From Aequorivita aquimaris (GTDB taxonomy: Bacteria > Bacteroidota > Bacteroidia > Flavobacteriales > Flavobacteriaceae), in contig NZ_JRWG01000012.1 in assembly GCF_001573155.1 (NCBI RefSeq), positions 1 through 64,000 on the forward strand: DNA of 64,000 bases, read 5' to 3'. The notes under the pieces are model-generated. The model saw only the letters and a list, made by a program, of their open reading frames with translations. It was not told where the DNA came from and made no database searches. Positions 61,932 to 64,000 of this stretch are shown in pieces (the stretch's first letter is position 1; each line of letters begins with the position of its first letter). Both the position numbers and the translations under genes were made by a program.

Positions 61932-61990
61932 AATCGGTTTTTTTAGCAATGCAAAATTAAGCATCTTTGCAGAAATTTTAGCGCTTTATA

Positions 61991-63901
61991 ATGGTCAATA
62001 TCCACAATTTATCGGTTTCCTTTCAAGGCGACTATTTGTTTGAGAAAATTACCTTTCAATTAAAACCCGGAGACAGGGTGGGTTTGGTAGGCAAAAATGG
62101 CGCAGGCAAATCAACGCTTCTAAAAATAATTGCTGGCGAACAGGAATATGACAGTGGACAAATAGCGACTGATAAGGAAATATCCATTGGTTTTTTAAAA
62201 CAGGATATTGATTTTGAAAAGGGAAGAACTGTTTTGGAGGAGTCTTACGAAGCCTTCACGGAAATTAAAAAACTTGAAAAGCAGCTTGCTGAAATCAATA
62301 AACAATTATCCGAGCGCACCGATTACGAAAGCGATGGTTACCACCAATTGATGGTTGATTTGAATGAAGTGCAACATCAATATGAGATTCACGGCGGTTA
62401 TAATTATCAAGGCGAAACCGAACGGATTTTGCAGGGTTTGGGTTTTCAACGGGAAGATTTTACAAAACTGACCGAAACCTTTTCCGGCGGGTGGCGTATG
62501 CGTATCGAACTTGCCAAACTTCTGCTTCAAAACAACGATATTTTACTGCTGGATGAGCCTACAAACCACTTGGATATTGAATCTATTCTTTGGTTGGAGG
62601 AATTTTTAAAAGGATATGCGGGCGCCGTTGTAATCGTTTCCCACGATAAAATGTTTTTGGACAACGTGACCAATCGTACCATTGAAATTTCCCTTGGAAA
62701 AATTTACGATTTCAACAAACCATACACCCAATATTTAATTCTTCGGAATGAACTGCGCGAGCAACAGTTGGCTTCGCAAAAAAACCAGCAAAAGCAGATT
62801 GAACAGACTGAAAAATTGATTGATAAATTCCGTGCAAAGGCCAGCAAGGCAACCATGGCGCAGTCGCTAATCAAAAAATTGGACAAGATTGATCGTATTG
62901 AAGTAGATGAAGACGACAATAGCGTGATGACGCTGCGTTTTCCCGTTTCAATTACGCCGGGAAAAGTTGTGATAGAAGCCGAAAATATTTCCAAAAACTA
63001 TGGAGATAAAAAAGTTTTAAAAAATGTTGATCTTTTGGTAGATCGCGACAGCAAAATTGCTTTTGTGGGCCAAAATGGTCAAGGAAAATCTACTTTGGCA
63101 AAAATAATTGTAGGTGAGATAGAATACGGTGGGAAATTAACTTTGGGCCATAATGTACAGATTGGGTATTTTGCACAGAATCAAGCTGATTATCTGGACG
63201 GAAGCAAGACGGTGCTAGACACGATGATTGATGCGGCCAATGAAAAAAACCGAAGCCGTGTGCGCGATATTTTGGGCTCCTTCCTTTTTCGCGGCGATGA
63301 AGTTGAAAAATTTGTTCGCGTACTGAGTGGTGGTGAGCGAAACCGTTTAGCATTGGCAAAACTATTGTTACAGCCCTTCAATGTTCTGGTTATGGATGAG
63401 CCCACAAACCACCTCGACATAAAATCCAAAAACGTATTGAAGGATGCGCTGAAAAGTTTTGAGGGAACTTTGATTTTGGTTTCCCACGACCGTGATTTTC
63501 TGCAAGGTTTAACCAATAAGGTTTACGAATTTAAAGACCATAAAATAAAAGAATATTTGGGCGATATTGATTACTTCCTTGAACAGCGAAACCTCCAAAA
63601 TCTTCGGGAGGCTGAAAAAAAGACGGTGGTTTCCGAAGTAAAAGAAAAGAGAACCGCAGGCGAGGAATATGAAATTCAGAAAAAACTGAAATCGGTAAAA
63701 AACAAGCTCAGCAACGTGGAATCGGCAATTTCTTCTTTGGAAAAAGAGATTGCAACTATTGATACCGAACTTCTTATAAATTACGAGGAAACCATTGCAA
63801 AGCCACACTTTTTTGACAAGTACCAAGAAAAGAAAAAGAAGCTAAAAAAGCTGATGGAAGAGTGGGAAGTGCTTCAGGAAACAGTGGAATCCCTATCCTA
63901 A
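61991..63901 (+). CDS. ABC-F family ATP-binding cassette protein (Uup/Etta-like)
   Basis: 636 residues with two ABC domains and no membrane segments. Domain 1: Walker A GLVGKNGAGKSTLLK, signature FSGGWRMR, Walker B DILLLDEPTNHLD. Domain 2: Walker A FVGQNGQGKSTLAK, signature LSGGERNRLALA, Walker B VLVMDEPTNHLD. The linker between them (about 240-310) is the P-site tRNA interaction region, and a Uup-like C-terminal coiled coil (about 545-636, EYEIQKKLKSVKNKLSNVES) is present. ABC-F proteins act on translating ribosomes. The coiled-coil end favours the Uup-like subgroup. Confidence 0.93.
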   Translation: MVNIHNLSVSFQGDYLFEKITFQLKPGDRVGLVGKNGAGKSTLLKIIAGEQEYDSGQIATDKEISIGFLKQDIDFEKGRTVLEESYEAFTEIKKLEKQLAEINKQLSERTDYESDGYHQLMVDLNEVQHQYEIHGGYNYQGETERILQGLGFQREDFTKLTETFSGGWRMRIELAKLLLQNNDILLLDEPTNHLDIESILWLEEFLKGYAGAVVIVSHDKMFLDNVTNRTIEISLGKIYDFNKPYTQYLILRNELREQQLASQKNQQKQIEQTEKLIDKFRAKASKATMAQSLIKKLDKIDRIEVDEDDNSVMTLRFPVSITPGKVVIEAENISKNYGDKKVLKNVDLLVDRDSKIAFVGQNGQGKSTLAKIIVGEIEYGGKLTLGHNVQIGYFAQNQADYLDGSKTVLDTMIDAANEKNRSRVRDILGSFLFRGDEVEKFVRVLSGGERNRLALAKLLLQPFNVLVMDEPTNHLDIKSKNVLKDALKSFEGTLILVSHDRDFLQGLTNKVYEFKDHKIKEYLGDIDYFLEQRNLQNLREAEKKTVVSEVKEKRTAGEEYEIQKKLKSVKNKLSNVESAISSLEKEIATIDTELLINYEETIAKPHFFDKYQEKKKKLKKLMEEWEVLQETVESLS

Positions 63902-63953
63902 AAACAGGAAAACCCTGTAATTTCTTTCGATTATTTATCTTAACTTGTTTTTT

Positions 63954-63967
63954 TTTAACATGTTAAA
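63954..63967. promoter_or_regulatory. Perfect 14-bp palindrome TTTAACATGTTAAA
   Basis: The palindrome lies 15 bases before the ATG at 63983, a suitable place for an operator. A weak hairpin ACAGG/CCTGT (63904-63918) just after the ABC-F stop may be its terminator. Confidence 0.4.
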
Positions 63968-63982
63968 CAAATCGTGGGGATT

Positions 63983-64000
63983 ATGGAAAACGAAAACACA
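63983..64000 (+). CDS. Start of an unidentified gene, cut by the window end
   Basis: ATG followed by codons for MENENT up to the last base. Too short to identify. The upstream palindrome and lack of another gene in the gap after the ABC-F gene support a real start. Confidence 0.35.

Overview
The window is a chromosomal segment of a member of the Bacteroidota, almost certainly family Flavobacteriaceae; I cannot name the genus. The evidence is a complete gldK-gldL-gldM-gldN type IX secretion/gliding cluster, a type IX (type B) sorted surface protein end next to a PorP/SprF partner, several promoters of the Bacteroidota form TTG-N17-20-TAnnTTTG, many lipoproteins with short Bacteroidota-type lipoboxes, low G+C coding sequence, and flavobacterial gene order (nadK, DUF6089, uppS, bamA, two ompH/skp, murI). 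I saw no rRNA, tRNA, CRISPR array, insertion sequence or prophage.

Layout. 1-7.4 kb: the GC-rich end of a large secreted protein, its PorP/SprF partner, a von Willebrand A lipoprotein, a TPR histidine kinase with LytTR regulator, an 11-bp tandem repeat and a gamma-carbonic-anhydrase-like protein. 6.6-14.7 kb (minus strand): envelope biogenesis genes murI, two OmpH/Skp chaperones, bamA, uppS and DUF6089, plus nadK and a CBS protein. 14.7-23.3 kb: pdxJ, a hydrolase, a FadL-like porin, an SGNH lipoprotein, and the proteostasis run tig-clpP-clpX. 23.4-30.8 kb: GH3 protein, DUF2797, AsmA, a FolK-deoxynucleoside kinase fusion and a pseudouridine synthase-like protein without its catalytic Asp. 30.9-37.0 kb: an arginine decarboxylase / agmatinase / deoxyhypusine synthase-like operon with a candidate 29-codon upstream ORF, an Xre-RES toxin-antitoxin pair, and a GNAT-nitrilase fusion. 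37-43.4 kb: a GT-C mannosyltransferase-like protein, a TolB-like lipoprotein and an M28-PDZ peptidase divergent from one 18-bp promoter palindrome, then a minus-strand cluster of an Lgt-like membrane enzyme, a cysteine-rich radical SAM enzyme and two small paralogous membrane proteins. 43.5-51.9 kb (minus): groS-groL, secG, a TPR-like gene, lptE, a sigma-54 activator, a lipoprotein, miaB and a probably exported pyrophosphatase. 52-60.4 kb (plus): topA, a ureohydrolase-fold protein with lost metal ligands, and gldKLMN. 60.5-64 kb: an FAD oxidoreductase, DUF983, an ABC-F ATPase and the start of another gene.

How it fits together: much of the window is envelope and secretion machinery (BamA, Skp, LptE, SecG, type IX motor and PorP-type partner) with proteostasis and polyamine genes. 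The strongest candidates for undescribed biology are the radical SAM/Lgt-like/small membrane protein cluster, the ureohydrolase-fold pseudoenzyme before gldKLMN, the Asp-less pseudouridine synthase homologue, the lipoprotein-type pyrophosphatase, and the short ORF in the speA leader.
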